Below are positions 8,301 through 15,978 of a DNA stretch of 55,966 bases, piece after piece. The translations under genes and the position numbers were made by a program. Numbering within the stretch: the stretch's first letter is position 1; each line of letters begins with the position of its first letter. Source of the DNA: Candidatus Moranbacteria bacterium UBA2206 (lineage in GTDB: Bacteria; Patescibacteriota; Minisyncoccia; Moranbacterales; UBA2206); NCBI GenBank assembly GCA_002328565.1, contig DCUU01000019.1:1-55966 (forward strand), written 5' to 3'. The notes beneath the pieces were generated by a model. The model worked only from the letters and a program-made list of their open reading frames with translations, had not been told where the DNA came from and did not search any database.

Positions 8301-8425
8301 TGTCATCCTGAGCGAAGTGAATTCGCGATAGCGAATGAACGTAGTCGAAGGATCTGCTAAATAATATAATCTATTTGATTAAAAAGTAGATTCTTCGACT
8401 TCGCTTCGCTACGCTCAGAATGACA
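8301..8425. repeat. Paired-hairpin repeat, TGTCAT family, long copy
   Basis: TGTCATCCTGAGCGAAG and its complement near the right end (CTTCGCT...CTCAGAATGACA) bracket inner units GTCGAAGGATCT and AGATTCTTCGAC. It occupies the gap between the Ada-like gene and the UMP kinase gene; the ATG of the latter follows 7 bases later. Confidence 0.85.
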
Positions 8426-8432
8426 GCTAATT

Positions 8433-9134
8433 ATGAAAAAAGAAATTATAGTTATATCTTTAGGTGGCTCACTAATTGTGCCGAAACATATAGATTGGCA
8501 ATTTTTGAAAAAATTCAGAGAACTAATTATTTCTGAAATCAAAAAAGGCAAAAAATTTGCAATCATTACGGGCGGAGGATATGCGGCGCGGGAATATATT
8601 CAAGGAGCTTCGAAAGTCACGAAGTTAACTAGAGACGACCAGGATTGGCTAGGAATTCATACGACTAGACTTAATGCGCATTTAGTGAAAACTATTTTTC
8701 GTGCCTATGCTCATCCAAGAATCAACAAAAACCCGCGCACTAAAGAAGATTTGATGAGCCACTTTGCGGCTGGGGAGGGGATTATGGTGGCTGCCGGTTG
8801 GAAACCGGGAGCATCAACGGACTATGTTGCCACAATTATCGCGGAAAGACTGGGCGCTAAAAAACTTATCAATCTTTCCAACATTAAATATGCTTGCGAC
8901 AAGGATCCGAAAAAATATCCTGATGCAAAAATAATCAAAGAAATCAATTGGAAAAATTTCAGAAAAATTGTCGGAAATCGTTGGGATCCAGGACTTAATA
9001 TGCCCTTTGATCCAGTAGCTTCAAAACTAGCAGAGCAAAATAACCTCGAAGTTATCATCGCTGAAGGAAAAAATTTGAAAAATTTGAAAAATATTTTGGG
9101 GGAGAAGAAATTCCAAGGAACGGTGATAAAATAA
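8433..9134 (+). CDS. pyrH: Archaeal-type UMP kinase (amino acid kinase fold)
   Basis: A 233-residue amino-acid-kinase-fold enzyme, predicted to phosphorylate UMP to UDP. The N-terminus IIVISLGGSLIVP, ITGGGYAAREY and the late motif PGASTDYVATIIAERLGA followed by NLSNIKYACDKDPKKYPDA match the archaeal-type uridylate kinase group rather than the common bacterial PyrH. The substrate is inferred from family resemblance; another amino-acid-kinase function is possible. It is the only UMP-kinase candidate here and would feed the CTP synthase at 5636. The small gene at 9139 follows within 4 bases. Confidence 0.85.
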   Translation: MKKEIIVISLGGSLIVPKHIDWQFLKKFRELIISEIKKGKKFAIITGGGYAAREYIQGASKVTKLTRDDQDWLGIHTTRLNAHLVKTIFRAYAHPRINKNPRTKEDLMSHFAAGEGIMVAAGWKPGASTDYVATIIAERLGAKKLINLSNIKYACDKDPKKYPDAKIIKEINWKNFRKIVGNRWDPGLNMPFDPVASKLAEQNNLEVIIAEGKNLKNLKNILGEKKFQGTVIK

Positions 9135-9138
9135 ATTG

Positions 9139-9375
9139 ATGAAAAAATTTTTAATAAGTATAAGTGCGATATTTTTGATAATTGCAATCGGATTGTTTTT
9201 TATCTTTGATACAAATAAGGAGAAAATAATGGCAAGTCCTTATATAAAATCAATTGTGCAAAAAATAGTCGATTTTGTTTATGATGAAGCTGAAAAACAC
9301 AATCCCAAAGGCGACATGTTGCCGGATAGTGTAGACGATGAAATAAAAAAAGAAATAAAAGAAAAAATAAATTAA
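9139..9375 (+). CDS. Small membrane-anchored hypothetical protein
   Basis: 78 residues from ATG 9139: an N-terminal hydrophobic helix (FLISISAIFLIIAIGLFFIF) followed by a charged, probably helical tail ending in a Lys/Glu run. The start lies 4 bases after the UMP kinase stop, so translation is probably coupled. I do not recognise a family. It could be a signal-anchored small protein. Confidence 0.6.
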   Translation: MKKFLISISAIFLIIAIGLFFIFDTNKEKIMASPYIKSIVQKIVDFVYDEAEKHNPKGDMLPDSVDDEIKKEIKEKIN

Positions 9376-9393
9376 AAAATAGTATAATAAATT

Positions 9394-9843
9394 TTATCCA
9401 AAACTCACTTTTTTATACTTCAACAGAAAATAAATCAAGAAATAAAAAGCTAGGGCGATGATTCCAGCGGTGATGAGGAAACCAATAATGAGCGGAAGTA
9501 ATAATTCGAGAAAAATAATTTTGCTGAAAAAATATTTTAGTCCCAGATGATATGTCGAGTTAAAATTATCAATCAATTCTTGCGGATTAGTTTTGAAAAT
9601 AAAAGCGCCAATTCCGGCAGAAAATGGTAGCATTACAATTGTCGCCCACATATTAAAAGCTAAAACTCCAGCGGTAGCTGACAAGCGATTGAAACGAAAA
9701 AGTGAGGCCAATAATAAGGTAGCTAATAATCCTTCACCAGGAATAATTCCTAAAAAAATTCCCAAAGATGCTCCCGCAGCAATTTTATGCGGAGTATCAT
9801 CGATAAGAAAGAATTTTTTGAGAAAGGTCTTCAGTTTGTTCAT
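9394..9843 (-). CDS. DUF2062 membrane protein
   Basis: 149 residues from ATG 9843. The ATG at 9912 would add 23 residues encoded entirely by a hairpin repeat (9853-9898), so I reject it. The DUF2062 signature is clear: SLGIFLGIIPGEGLLATLL followed by RFNRLSATAGVLAFN and two further long hydrophobic helices near the C-terminus. Members are found beside glycosyltransferases and lipid-modifying enzymes; their biochemical role is unknown. It lies just downstream of the RecB-like nuclease on the same strand, separated by the repeat. Confidence 0.85.
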   Translation of the reverse strand: MNKLKTFLKKFFLIDDTPHKIAAGASLGIFLGIIPGEGLLATLLLASLFRFNRLSATAGVLAFNMWATIVMLPFSAGIGAFIFKTNPQELIDNFNSTYHLGLKYFFSKIIFLELLLPLIIGFLITAGIIALAFYFLIYFLLKYKKVSFG

Positions 9844-9852
9844 ATAACTAAG

Positions 9853-9898
9853 TAGATCCTTCGACTTCGTCCGAGTACGGACTTCGCTCAGGATGACA
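9853..9898. repeat. Single hairpin unit of the TGTCAT family
   Basis: AGATCCTTCGACTTCGT, a central GAGTACGGAC segment, then CTTCGCTCAGGATGACA. It resembles half of the 8301 element and separates the nuclease stop from the DUF2062 start. Confidence 0.8.
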
Positions 9899-9908
9899 AC
9901 TGAGGTTG

Positions 9909-11033
9909 TCATTTTTTCTTCACGCTTAAACTTTTGGTTTCTTTGTCGAGAACTTTGGCTTTTTCAATTTCTTTTTTGGCTTCAAATGGTAGGACGCCCA
10001 AAATATTTCGAAGCGCTATACCATCTACTTTTAGCACATCTTCCCAGTAATCCAGTGGTTCCAAAACTTCGCGCAATTTTTTCTCGTCGTATTTATAAGT
10101 CTTGCGAAGTGACCGTGCAATGACGCCTTGCGGACCAAAAACTCTTTCCACGCCCTCTTGATCCATATAACTCAAAATATCTTCTTGTAATTTGGCCATC
10201 CTATCTTTCGTCATAGTGATGGCTGATTTTAGGTCGATATATTCTTCGATGGATTTGTTAATTTCCCCTGTGTCGATGTGACGGAGTTCCTTGAATTTAT
10301 GTTTCCACATCGGGCAAAGATTTTGATATCCGCACCAATCACAAAGAGGGGACATTGTCGGTTCGAAATTACCAGTCTCAATGACTTTTATAGTGTCTAA
10401 AAAAAGTTGCTCACTTTTTTTCAATTGCTCTAGGGTTCTTGTGGCAGACAATTTCATGCCGTGTTTGAGATAGTACAAACTAACTTTTATTTTGTCTAAG
10501 TTATTGATTTCTTTGGGATATTGCGAAAGAAAAGCTTGCAGATAAACCGAAAGCTGAATGTCGTTGTCAACTTTTTCTTGATTAGGCATTTTCTTAGTTG
10601 TTTTGTAATCAATAATTTCAAAACCATCTTCCGTTTTGTCGATGCGGTCGATGATACCAGAAATAATATGCCGATCATTTTCCGGCCCGATTTCAATTTG
10701 AAAGCGTGATTCTAAATTAATAATATTAAAATCAGCGGGATTATTTTTTTGGTAATAATCTTGAATAATTTTGACGCCCTGGGAAAAAGCGGCGCGTTCT
10801 TCAGTTTCTCCGTCAAAAACTGCCGGGTTCCAAGCATTGGAAAAATGCTCCATGGCTTGATCCAAGGTAGGGGAGAGAATGCCGGGAGTGTGGATAAATT
10901 TCATTGTTTCATGAATTGTCGAGCCAAAAACCGCTTCCTTAGATTTAGGAACCTTGATTCGATCAATATTTTGAAATTTATACTTTAACGGGCAATTTTG
11001 ATAGGCATCAAAGGCCGAGTATGATATACGCAT
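9909..11033 (-). CDS. RecB-family PD-(D/E)XK exonuclease
   Basis: A 374-residue nuclease-superfamily protein. The N-terminus MRISYSAFDAYQNCPLKYKF carries the Cys typical of RecB/Cas4/AddB-like iron-sulfur nucleases. GSTIHETMKF is the conserved His motif, GIIDRIDKTEDGFEIIDYKT holds the catalytic Asp and Asp-x-Lys, and CDWCGYQNLCPMW gives three more Cys for a 4Fe-4S cluster (one upstream Cys plus CX2CX5C). It probably acts as a DNA exonuclease in repair. The C-terminal 100 residues look helical. It stands alone with no helicase partner nearby, and no Cas genes are near, so a Cas4 role is unlikely. Confidence 0.88.
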   Translation of the reverse strand: MRISYSAFDAYQNCPLKYKFQNIDRIKVPKSKEAVFGSTIHETMKFIHTPGILSPTLDQAMEHFSNAWNPAVFDGETEERAAFSQGVKIIQDYYQKNNPADFNIINLESRFQIEIGPENDRHIISGIIDRIDKTEDGFEIIDYKTTKKMPNQEKVDNDIQLSVYLQAFLSQYPKEINNLDKIKVSLYYLKHGMKLSATRTLEQLKKSEQLFLDTIKVIETGNFEPTMSPLCDWCGYQNLCPMWKHKFKELRHIDTGEINKSIEEYIDLKSAITMTKDRMAKLQEDILSYMDQEGVERVFGPQGVIARSLRKTYKYDEKKLREVLEPLDYWEDVLKVDGIALRNILGVLPFEAKKEIEKAKVLDKETKSLSVKKK

Positions 11034-11085
11034 AATTTTTTATATATTATCTTCGTGGAGACGGCGATTTATCGCGTCTAATATC

Positions 11086-11114
11086 AGTATAACATTTTTG
11101 GAAATTTTTTCCAA
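11086..11114 (-). promoter_or_regulatory. Probable promoter of the RecB-like nuclease gene
   Basis: Minus-strand TTGGAA, 17-base spacer ending in TGT, then TATACT, about 50 bases before the ATG at 11033. Confidence 0.5.
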
Positions 11115-11251
11115 AATAACAAGTAGTAGGAAAAATTTTTGACGAATAGGGAATTATGTGATAAGTTTATTCGAGGCAGAAAGCACATTAAAAACAGCAG
11201 TAAAATAATTTTTAGGGTATAAAAACTAACTTTAATTAATAGGAGGATAAA

Positions 11252-11722
11252 ATGATTGATATCCAATCTAAATTAATTCCGGAGGTGTGGAGAACTATTT
11301 GGGATGAACTATCCCACGAAAGCAGAGTCTCAATAATGCTTGCTGTGCGTTCAGACAAAGCTCCAAAAGGATCAATTGAGACAATAAAAGAATGGGTAGA
11401 TAACAACATGGAGAACTTTCTACCCCTCGCTAAGGAGCTTATTGGTTTTGTAAAAACAAGCTCCTTTAAAGGAGTGACGTCGGTTACCGGAAAAGTTTTT
11501 GATGTTAATATTTCCAATGAAGCCTGTGGAAGATTTGGCTTCAAATATGGCGAGAGAATTTTCGCCTATGGGAAGTTTGCAAGTGTGATAGGTGTTGCAC
11601 CTTATCCGGATAGAAGAGGCAAAGACTATTTATGGTATTCTAAGGATGAAGATAAGGGTAAGGTCAGTTGTGTTTCTGCCGAAGACGTCGAATCGCCACT
11701 TGTGACAAGGGTGGCTAAATAA
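11252..11722 (+). CDS. Hypothetical protein, strong ribosome site
   Basis: 156 residues, not recognised. AGGAGG stands 7 bases before the ATG. The first half is helical with conserved-looking Trp and acidic residues (EVWRTIWDELSHESRVSIML). The second half looks like a small beta domain (SVTGKVFDVNISNEACGRFG, YGERIFAYGKFASVIGVAPY). There is one Cys in each of two places and no signal peptide or membrane helix, so it is probably cytoplasmic. It is monocistronic, with its own terminator. It shares with the genes at 25148 and 34248 a strong Shine-Dalgarno and a less AT-biased codon choice. Confidence 0.75.
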   Translation: MIDIQSKLIPEVWRTIWDELSHESRVSIMLAVRSDKAPKGSIETIKEWVDNNMENFLPLAKELIGFVKTSSFKGVTSVTGKVFDVNISNEACGRFGFKYGERIFAYGKFASVIGVAPYPDRRGKDYLWYSKDEDKGKVSCVSAEDVESPLVTRVAK

Positions 11723-11746
11723 AATTAAAACTATTTTTTTGGATTA

Positions 11747-11782
11747 AAAACCGCAATTATCTTACATGATGATTGCGGTTTT
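11747..11782 (+). terminator. Rho-independent terminator after the 11252 gene
   Basis: AAAACCGCAAT, a 14-base loop, ATTGCGGTTTT. Located 25 bases after the stop. Confidence 0.8.
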
Positions 11783-11791
11783 ATGTATTAA

Positions 11792-11820
11792 TTGACAGAA
11801 AAAGAAAGCTAGATTATAAT
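11792..11820 (+). promoter_or_regulatory. Consensus sigma70 promoter of the Rrf2 gene
   Basis: Perfect TTGACA (11792-11797), 17-base spacer, perfect TATAAT (11815-11820), 31 bases before the ATG at 11852. Confidence 0.8.
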
Positions 11821-11851
11821 TAAAGCATACTAAGTTAGTAGGAATAAACAA

Positions 11852-12250
11852 ATGCTAAATTTTTCAACAAAAGGGGAGTATGGGCTTCGGGCGATGGTTA
11901 ATTTGGCGCGCAATTATCCTCAAATTAAGAATATAAAAGAGATATCAATAGAAGAAAAAATATCGGCTAAATATTTGGAAAGGCTAATTGGCGACCTAAG
12001 AAAAAATAATTTGGTCAAAAGTATCAAAGGAAAAAATGGCGGGTATATTTTAGCTAGAAAACCGAAAGAAATTTCCGCGGGGGAGATAATTGAAATTATG
12101 GAAGGGACGATGACAGCCAAATGCCAAGGGATACATTGCTCGGCGATGAAAAAATGTGCTTCTAGTTTTGTATGGATAAAACTAGGCGAGCAAATAAGGA
12201 AGACTTTATATGGAATAAGATTGAGTGATTTAATTCATCCTATAAAATAA
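11852..12250 (+). CDS. Rrf2-family transcription regulator (IscR-like)
   Basis: 132 residues of winged helix-turn-helix regulator. MLNFSTKGEYGLRAMVNLAR and ISAKYLERLIGDLRKNNLV-type sequence are typical of Rrf2 proteins, with GKNGGYILARKPKEIS as the wing. Three Cys, spaced C-x4-C-x5-C around residues 90-101, would bind an iron-sulfur cluster as in IscR. It lies directly upstream of a cysteine desulfurase and an IscU scaffold, so it probably senses Fe-S status and controls that pair. A 28-bp palindrome at 12270 in the downstream gap is a candidate operator. Its own promoter is a strong sigma70 match. Confidence 0.9.
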   Translation: MLNFSTKGEYGLRAMVNLARNYPQIKNIKEISIEEKISAKYLERLIGDLRKNNLVKSIKGKNGGYILARKPKEISAGEIIEIMEGTMTAKCQGIHCSAMKKCASSFVWIKLGEQIRKTLYGIRLSDLIHPIK

Positions 12251-12269
12251 TAATGTTAGAAATTTATAT

Positions 12270-12297
12270 TACTACCGTATTCTAGTATACGGTAGTA
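12270..12297. promoter_or_regulatory. 28-bp perfect palindrome before the cysteine desulfurase gene
   Basis: Arms TACTACCGTAT and ATACGGTAGTA (11 bp each) around TCTAGT. A second site with the same 11-6-11 layout but different, still complementary, arm bases is at 34030. It could be an Rrf2 operator, or a member of a dispersed hairpin family. Confidence 0.6.
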
Positions 12298-12328
12298 AGA
12301 ATATTTTAAATAAGAATATTTAAAAACT

Positions 12329-13561
12329 ATGACAAAAAAAACAATTTATTTAGATCATGCAGCAACAACAGCGGTCGACAAAAAAGTATTGCGAGAAATG
12401 ATGCCGTATTTTAGTGATAAATATGGCAATGCTTCATCGATTCATTCTTTTGGTCAAGAAGCGGCGCAAGCAGTGGAAAAAGCCAGAATGCAAGTGGCAA
12501 ATTTTTTTGGTGCTAATCTAAACGAAATTATTTTTACGAGCGGAGCGACAGAGTCGAATAACTTAGCGATAAAGGGTGTGGATAAAGCTTATTTCAAGAA
12601 AGAAAAAAAGAAACCACATATTATCACAACTACCTTTGAGCATCATTGTGTTTTGGAGACTGTGAAAAAAATGGAAAAAGAAAATTTAATCGAAGCAACT
12701 TTTATAAATCCAAAAAAAGATGGTGTGATTGATGTCCGCGATATAAAAAATGCAATCAAACCAAATACAATTTTGGTTTCTGTGATGTATGTCAACAACG
12801 AAATCGGCACGGTACAACCGATTTCTGAAATAGGAAGAATGATAAAATCAAAAAACAGTGAGCAAGGAACAGGAGACAAGAAAATTATATTCCACACAGA
12901 TGCGACACAGGCAGTGAATTATTTTGATTGTAATGTGGAAAAATTGGGTGTAGATTTGCTTTCAATGTCAGCGCATAAAATATATGGGCCAAAGGGAGTA
13001 GGGGCGCTATATGTCAAATTTGGGCTTGATATAGCTAAAATTCAAGATGGTGGAGCACAAGAATTTGGATTGCGCGCAGGAACAATTAATACTCCAGGGA
13101 TTGTCGGATTAGGTAGTGCAATAAAAGAAGTCAAAAGTCAAAAGTCAAAAGTCAAAAGCATGGTAGTACTTCGTGATTATTTAATAAATAAAATTCTAAA
13201 AGAAATTCCGGATTCAAGATTGAATGGTTCAAGAATAAAAAGATCACCGAATAATGTGAATGTAAATTTTTCGCGAGTAGAAGGGGAGAGTCTTTTAATG
13301 ATGCTTTCAGCGGAGGGAGTTTTTGCTTCGACCGGTTCAGCTTGTTCATCGGGATCGCTTTCGCCATCACACGTGCTTTTGTCGCTTGGTTTGAAACCAG
13401 AAGAAACGCACGGCTCACTGCGATTGACACTTGGGAAAAATACGACAAAAAAAGAAATTGATTACGTAGTGAAGGTTATCAAAAAAACAGTAGAAAAATT
13501 GAGAAAAGTTTCAGGTAATGTGCTTAAGGATTATTATAAGAACATGAAACATAAAGCATGA
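12329..13561 (+). CDS. iscS: Cysteine desulfurase (NifS/IscS type)
   Basis: A 410-residue PLP enzyme that takes sulfur from cysteine and passes it as persulfide to IscU. MTKKTIYLDHAATTAVD opens it, FTSGATESNNLAIKG follows, the PLP Lys is in SMSAHKIYGPKGVG, and the catalytic Cys loop is in ASTGSACSSGSLSPSH. All key residues are present. Two oddities: a 28-bp tandem repeat of GTCAAAA (13130-13157) adds the Lys/Ser-rich stretch KSQKSKVKS, and the C-terminus ends in NMKHKA read from a CATGAAAC repeat. It is followed by the IscU gene and preceded by an Rrf2 regulator. Confidence 0.95.
   Translation: MTKKTIYLDHAATTAVDKKVLREMMPYFSDKYGNASSIHSFGQEAAQAVEKARMQVANFFGANLNEIIFTSGATESNNLAIKGVDKAYFKKEKKKPHIITTTFEHHCVLETVKKMEKENLIEATFINPKKDGVIDVRDIKNAIKPNTILVSVMYVNNEIGTVQPISEIGRMIKSKNSEQGTGDKKIIFHTDATQAVNYFDCNVEKLGVDLLSMSAHKIYGPKGVGALYVKFGLDIAKIQDGGAQEFGLRAGTINTPGIVGLGSAIKEVKSQKSKVKSMVVLRDYLINKILKEIPDSRLNGSRIKRSPNNVNVNFSRVEGESLLMMLSAEGVFASTGSACSSGSLSPSHVLLSLGLKPEETHGSLRLTLGKNTTKKEIDYVVKVIKKTVEKLRKVSGNVLKDYYKNMKHKA
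13130..13157 (+). repeat. 4 x 7-bp tandem repeat in the desulfurase gene
   Basis: Four perfect copies of GTCAAAA. Adding or losing one copy would shift the frame; three copies (21 bp) would keep it. It encodes a Lys/Ser-rich surface loop not expected in the family. Confidence 0.85.
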
Positions 13562-13632
13562 AACATGAAACAAAATTCTAAATCAGAATTTTGAAACAGA
13601 AATTGTTACATGCTATATGTTTCATGCTATAT
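13541..13632. repeat. CATGAAAC / GTTTCATG repeat cluster
   Basis: CATGAAACATGAAAC-like units, an internal ATTCTAAATCAGAAT hairpin, then CATGCTATATGTTTCATG units in the opposite sense. It spans the 3' end of the desulfurase gene and the gap before iscU. Confidence 0.75.
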
Positions 13633-13640
13633 GAAAAAAT

Positions 13641-14024
13641 ATGTATTCAAAAAAAGTTCTGGAACATTTTACTCGTCCACACAATCAGGGTGTGATAAAA
13701 AATCCGTCAGGAGTTGGAATGGTTGGCAATCCAACTTGCGGAGATATGATGAAAATTTATATCAAGGTAAAAAAAGATTCCAAAAAGAGGGAAGTGATAA
13801 GTGACATCAAATTTGAGACACTAGGATGCGCTAGCGCGATTGCGACCTCATCTATGATCACTGATTTGGCAAAAAACAAGACTTTGGAGGAGGCATTAAA
13901 GATTACTAGGAATGATGTGGCGGAAGCTTTGGAAGGATTACCACCGATAAAAATGCATTGTTCAAATTTAGCAGCCGACAGCTTGAGAGAAGCGATAAAG
14001 GATTATAGGGAGAGAAAAAAATAA
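13641..14024 (+). CDS. iscU: Fe-S cluster scaffold IscU/NifU N-terminal type
   Basis: 127 residues. MYSKKVLEHFTRPHNQGVI is the usual IscU start. The three ligand Cys are in GNPTCGDMM, LGCASAIATSS and MHCSNLAADSL, with the Asp after the first Cys conserved. It assembles 2Fe-2S/4Fe-4S clusters with sulfur from the desulfurase just upstream. With the Rrf2 regulator the three genes form a minimal Isc module. No ferredoxin, HscA/HscB or IscA is next to it. A terminator follows. Confidence 0.95.
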   Translation: MYSKKVLEHFTRPHNQGVIKNPSGVGMVGNPTCGDMMKIYIKVKKDSKKREVISDIKFETLGCASAIATSSMITDLAKNKTLEEALKITRNDVAEALEGLPPIKMHCSNLAADSLREAIKDYRERKK

Positions 14025-14047
14025 ATTTATCAATAAAATTGTTTTTT

Positions 14048-14074
14048 AAAAACCGCTCTAAAAAAGCGGTTTTT
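14048..14074 (+). terminator. Rho-independent terminator of the isc genes
   Basis: AAAAACCGCT, a 7-base loop, AGCGGTTTTT, 23 bases after the iscU stop. Confidence 0.85.
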
Positions 14075-14135
14075 ATTGAAGGGGAGTGGTCAGGAGAAAT
14101 ATCTATAGTGTCGCACATTGTCAGTTATGCGACAG

Positions 14136-14627
14136 TTAGTATTTAAATGTTCTGGATATGAGCCCACTTTTAAATTTTTTCATTTCATTTCTTAAATCAT
14201 CCAATCTCTTTATATCATCAACATTCCATTGATTCTTGACGAAACCTTTAATGCCTTTTTCAGAATTTACTTTTTTTATTTTATTTTTATTTATAATAAA
14301 AACCGCTTCCCTCCATAGCTTAAAATCATCTCCCTTTTTGCCTATTAAGGGAAATTTTTCAAAAAACGGAATAATTATAGTCATCAGTTCCGTAGTATCT
14401 GTTATTTGATATCTGATACAGTCTTTACTATAAGAAATACTACCACAATCGAAATATTTTTTAATTTGCTTAATAATTTTGTCGTCATCATTTCTTATGA
14501 CAATTGCAAAAATTGCTTTCCAGTAAAAATATCTACCCTTATCTTTTCTTAAGGATAAAGAAAAACAACCTTCACCATCAACAAATCCTGATATATAATC
14601 CTCAGTAATTTTTCTTTTGGTTAGCAT
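14136..14627 (-). CDS. Free-standing LAGLIDADG homing endonuclease
   Basis: 163 residues with one clear LAGLIDADG helix near the N-terminus (YISGFVDGEGCFSLSL; the GEG end corresponds to the acidic active-site residue), followed by the beta-rich DNA-binding saddle. Single-motif enzymes act as homodimers. It is not inside an rRNA, tRNA or visible intron or intein; it lies between the isc terminator and the M23 peptidase gene, only 6 bases from the latter. It is therefore either an orphan mobile endonuclease or a domesticated one. It is intact by length. Confidence 0.88.
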   Translation of the reverse strand: MLTKRKITEDYISGFVDGEGCFSLSLRKDKGRYFYWKAIFAIVIRNDDDKIIKQIKKYFDCGSISYSKDCIRYQITDTTELMTIIIPFFEKFPLIGKKGDDFKLWREAVFIINKNKIKKVNSEKGIKGFVKNQWNVDDIKRLDDLRNEMKKFKSGLISRTFKY

Positions 14628-14633
14628 ATTTTT

Positions 14634-15905
14634 TTATTTTAAATATCTCGTTGGATTTATTGATGCTCCTGTTGGCAACATCAAACCTTTTCTTTTGGTT
14701 GATTCAACAATCCCGAAACTTTTTTTGTCAAAAACTGAAAAATGGAGGTGAACCCCAGTGGAGTATCCCGTTTCTCCCATCTCTCCAATTCTTTCACCAG
14801 TTTTTATGGTGGCTCCCTTCGAAACAAATTTACTTTTAAGATGACCATACAACGTTACGAGTCCATCACCATGATCAATTGCAAGCCATTTCCCATAAGC
14901 ACATTTAAAACCCTTGCATTCCTTATCATTATCTCCAGAGCCGATAACCTTTCCTTTTTTTGCGGAGAAGATATTTAATCCACTATTTCTTCCAAAATCT
15001 AATCCATTATGGAAACCTCCCTTGCCACCATTGCAAGATGGATAGGATTTTCTTGCAAAAGAATCTTGTAGGCATCCGTAGGATTGGGTAAGTACTTGAT
15101 TGGAAACTGGATAATTGAAATATCCTCCCTTAGCTGCTGGTAGCTTACTGTAGTCAACTGATTTAGCAGATTCTAAACTATAGATTTCATTTTCAATTTC
15201 AGACAAAAGTTTTTCATATTTTTCTTTTTCTGTTTTAGTTTCAACGAGAATTTTCTGTTTTTGATTTTCGCTTAATTGTAATTCATACTTATCACTTTGA
15301 AGCTCATTTTTCAATTTATCACTTTGCTCATAGGAACCTTGTAATTCTTTTTGATTAGTAATTAACTCCTCTTGATTTTTTTTTATTCCAGCTAAGAGAT
15401 CGGACACTTTTACTCCGGATTGATTGATGTAGTCCATTTGTCCAAATGGGTTTATGAAGGTGTTATCCAAAAGAAGTATTTCTAATATCCCCTGCTGATC
15501 ATAATCATAATAGGACTGCATTAGCCCGGAAAGCATTTTTTTCTGATAGATTATTTCCTTTTCTTTTTCTTCGATACTATTTTCTAGCGCGGTTATTTTT
15601 TGGGAAAGAGTATCTAGGTTTTTTATAGTTTCAAGAAGAGCTTTTTGGTTTTCCGTTTGTTCTTTGTTTATATAGCCAAGCTGATTATTTACAACCTCAA
15701 GTTGCTTACTTTTAATCTCGATAATTTTTTCATATTTTTCAATCTTCTCGCAATCATCCTCGCATTTTTTTTGCAAAGAAGTGTCAGTTGGGTAAAGATC
15801 TTCGCATTTGTCTTTGCAGGCATCAGCAAAAACATTTTTCGAATTAAAAAATGAAAAAATTGCGATAAAAATAAAAAATATTAATTTTGTTTTTTTGTTT
15901 AACAT
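14634..15905 (-). CDS. Secreted M23 peptidase with coiled coil (EnvC-like)
   Basis: 423 residues. A signal peptide (about residues 1-27) is followed by a small Cys-rich segment (CKDKCEDLYP ... CEDDCEK), a long coiled coil (about residues 45-260) and an M23 zinc endopeptidase domain. The domain has the ligands in FHNGLDFGRN and GVHLHFSVF, with TLYGHLKSK between. The enzyme cuts peptidoglycan cross-bridges; the coiled coil suggests a division or regulatory role as in EnvC. All metal ligands are present. Its start is 5 bases from a TTCACCCT-type element that lies between it and gltX. Confidence 0.92.
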   Translation of the reverse strand: MLNKKTKLIFFIFIAIFSFFNSKNVFADACKDKCEDLYPTDTSLQKKCEDDCEKIEKYEKIIEIKSKQLEVVNNQLGYINKEQTENQKALLETIKNLDTLSQKITALENSIEEKEKEIIYQKKMLSGLMQSYYDYDQQGILEILLLDNTFINPFGQMDYINQSGVKVSDLLAGIKKNQEELITNQKELQGSYEQSDKLKNELQSDKYELQLSENQKQKILVETKTEKEKYEKLLSEIENEIYSLESAKSVDYSKLPAAKGGYFNYPVSNQVLTQSYGCLQDSFARKSYPSCNGGKGGFHNGLDFGRNSGLNIFSAKKGKVIGSGDNDKECKGFKCAYGKWLAIDHGDGLVTLYGHLKSKFVSKGATIKTGERIGEMGETGYSTGVHLHFSVFDKKSFGIVESTKRKGLMLPTGASINPTRYLK

Positions 15906-15909
15906 GAGT

Positions 15910-15978
15910 TTTACCCTATGGAATAAATTTTGCTGAGCAAAATTATCCCGACGAGTCGGGATTATTCCATAGGGTGAA
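15910..15978. repeat. TTCACCCT/AGGGTAAA palindromic element, copy B
   Basis: 69 bp. On the minus strand: TTCACCCTATGGAATAA, a hairpin TCCCGA-CTCG-TCGGGA, a second hairpin AATTTTG-CTCAG-CAAAATT, then TTATTCCATAGGGTAAA. The outer stem differs from the other copies yet stays complementary. Its left end encodes the last residues of gltX (IHPME and stop) and its right end stands 4 bases before the M23 start codon. Confidence 0.9.

Noticed and set aside
9844..9912. Longer DUF2062 start at 9912
   Set aside because: The extra 23 residues are the translation of a hairpin repeat; the family N-terminus fits ATG 9843.
14136..14627. LAGLIDADG gene as part of a group I intron or intein
   Set aside because: No split host gene or rRNA flanks it; neighbours are complete genes on both sides.
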